A DNA stretch of 7,573 nt, taken from Acidobacteriota bacterium. Lineage in GTDB: Bacteria; Acidobacteriota; Terriglobia; Terriglobales; Acidobacteriaceae. The notes under the pieces are model-generated. The model was not told where the DNA came from, searched no databases, and saw only the letters and a program-made list of their open reading frames with translations. Below are positions 6,660 to 7,573 of the stretch, piece by piece (the stretch's first letter is position 1; the number at the start of each line of letters is the position of its first letter). Location: contig JAJZDO010000272.1 in assembly GCA_021805955.1 (NCBI GenBank), forward strand, positions 1-7,573, written 5' to 3'. The translations under genes were made by a program, and so were the position numbers.

Positions 6660-7573
6660 ATGACTTCTCGCACCACAGCTCGCGTCAGTCTCAGCGCATT
6701 GCTCGGTACCCCCGTCACCGATGCCAGCGGGAAAGCGTATGGACACCTCAAAGACGTCGCAGTTTTCACCGGCGCCGAAGCCGGCCGTGTAGCCGGGCTG
6801 ATCCTGAAGACGCGGGATGGCAAGCGCATCGTCCACGCGGCCCAGGTGATTGAAACACCGGCTGGCAATCTGGAACTGCGCTCGCCCAACGTCCTGCTGC
6901 CGCTGGCGGGAGATGAAAACTACCTTTTCCTGTGGCAGGACCTGATCGACCGTCAGATCATCGACATTCACGGACGCAAAGTGGTCCGTGTCAACGATGT
7001 TGTGCTGGAGTGGCTGGGGCAGGGCAGCGCCCACCTGCTACGCGTCGCCGAGGTCGAGATCGGACTTCGCGGAGCCGTGCAGCGCGTCTTCAAAGGGGTC
7101 TTGCCGCGCCGTGCCCTTGATGCGCTGGCGCAGGGCGTCAGTACGCGCGTCATTCCCTGGCACTTTGTCGATGTCATCGAGGTAGACCCGGCGCGGCGCG
7201 TCAAACTGCGCATCGAGCATGAGCGCCTGGCTGATCTGCACCCCTCTGACCTGGCTGAAATTCTGGCGGACCTGGCTCCAGCCGAACGCGACGCCATCTT
7301 CAAAACGCTCGATGAGGAAGTGGCCGCAGAAGCGCTGGAAGAGGTCGATCCCAAGCTCCAGAAGTCGCTGCTTGAGTCGCTCGACGAGGAGCGAATCGCC
7401 GATATCGTCGAAGAGATGGACCCGGCTGCCGCCGCCGATCTGCTGAATGAGCTTTCCGATGAACGCTCCGAGGCCATCCTGGAAGAGATGGAACCGGAAG
7501 AGCGGCAGGAGGTCGAAGAACTGCTGGAGTTTGACGAGCACTCCGCCGCCGGACGCATGACCACCGCGTTTGT
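6660..7573 (+). CDS. PRC-barrel / MgtE N-terminal domain protein, 3' end outside window
   Basis: The open frame runs for 304 codons off the right edge without a stop. Residues about 8-75 look like a PRC-barrel (LSALLGTPVTDASGKAYG, then GRVAGLIL). A second similar segment spans about 93-180 (DLIDRQIIDIHGRKV ... VIPWHFVDVIEV). From about residue 190 comes an MgtE_N helical domain that is very rich in Asp and Glu (HPSDLAEILADLAPAERDAI and three following helical repeats). SAAGRMTT near the end is the usual junction to CBS domains in MgtE. In MgtE channels the N and CBS domains sense cytosolic Mg2+ and gate the pore. Whether this protein has its own membrane part lies beyond the window; no membrane segment is seen so far. 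ATG 6660 is used; an in-frame ATG at 6639 is possible. Neither has a ribosome binding site. The gene diverges from the kinase/STAS operon. Confidence 0.85.
   Translation, partial: MTSRTTARVSLSALLGTPVTDASGKAYGHLKDVAVFTGAEAGRVAGLILKTRDGKRIVHAAQVIETPAGNLELRSPNVLLPLAGDENYLFLWQDLIDRQIIDIHGRKVVRVNDVVLEWLGQGSAHLLRVAEVEIGLRGAVQRVFKGVLPRRALDALAQGVSTRVIPWHFVDVIEVDPARRVKLRIEHERLADLHPSDLAEILADLAPAERDAIFKTLDEEVAAEALEEVDPKLQKSLLESLDEERIADIVEEMDPAAAADLLNELSDERSEAILEEMEPEERQEVEELLEFDEHSAAGRMTTAF

Noticed and set aside
6968..7564. A 198-codon serine-rich open frame on the minus strand
   Set aside because: It is antisense to the PRC/MgtE_N gene; the Ser/Arg-rich product mirrors its acidic codons and matches no family I recognise.

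Overview
The window is a compact stretch of a moderately high-GC bacterial chromosome. It holds seven genes, very short intergenic gaps, and no RNA genes, mobile elements or CRISPR. The gene mix (oligopeptidase B, a TPM-domain/LemA pair, an orphan SpoIIAB/SpoIIAA-type pair, and a PRC-barrel/MgtE_N fusion) together with the composition fits a Gram-negative such as an acidobacterium (Terriglobia-like). This placement is inference from general knowledge and was not tested.

Layout. (1) Positions 31-1896 (+): a half-size ABC exporter of the MsbA/multidrug type, with membrane and ATPase domains in one chain. (2) 1929-4025 (-): oligopeptidase B, a family S9 serine peptidase, convergent with the exporter. 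(3) 4119-4919 and 4986-5564 (+): a probable operon of a secreted or membrane-anchored TPM-domain protein (YgcG type) with a glycine-rich tail, followed by lemA. It diverges from the peptidase gene. (4) 5617-5660: a perfect 20-bp hairpin between lemA and the next, convergent pair. (5) 6068-6541 and 5680-6024 (-): an anti-sigma-type serine kinase (RsbW/SpoIIAB-like) followed by its STAS antagonist (RsbV/SpoIIAA-like). (6) 6660-7573 (+), cut by the right edge: a protein with two PRC-barrel-like segments, an MgtE N-terminal Mg2+-sensing domain and the first residues of what should be CBS domains.

Several starts differ from the longest open frames. The exporter most likely starts at 31, not 25. 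The STAS protein starts at a GTG (6024) with a strong ribosome binding site. The TPM protein starts near 4119 at its signal peptide. The kinase may start at a TTG (6511).

How the genes relate. The TPM/LemA pair belongs to the cell envelope. A sequence resembling an ECF-sigma promoter lies directly upstream of it, as would suit an envelope-stress operon. The kinase/STAS pair has the residues of a working partner switch, but no sigma factor or PP2C phosphatase is encoded in the window, so its target is unknown. I found no clearly undescribed system. The best leads are the PRC-MgtE_N fusion, the orphan partner switch, and the near-leaderless ECF-like promoter of the TPM/lemA operon.
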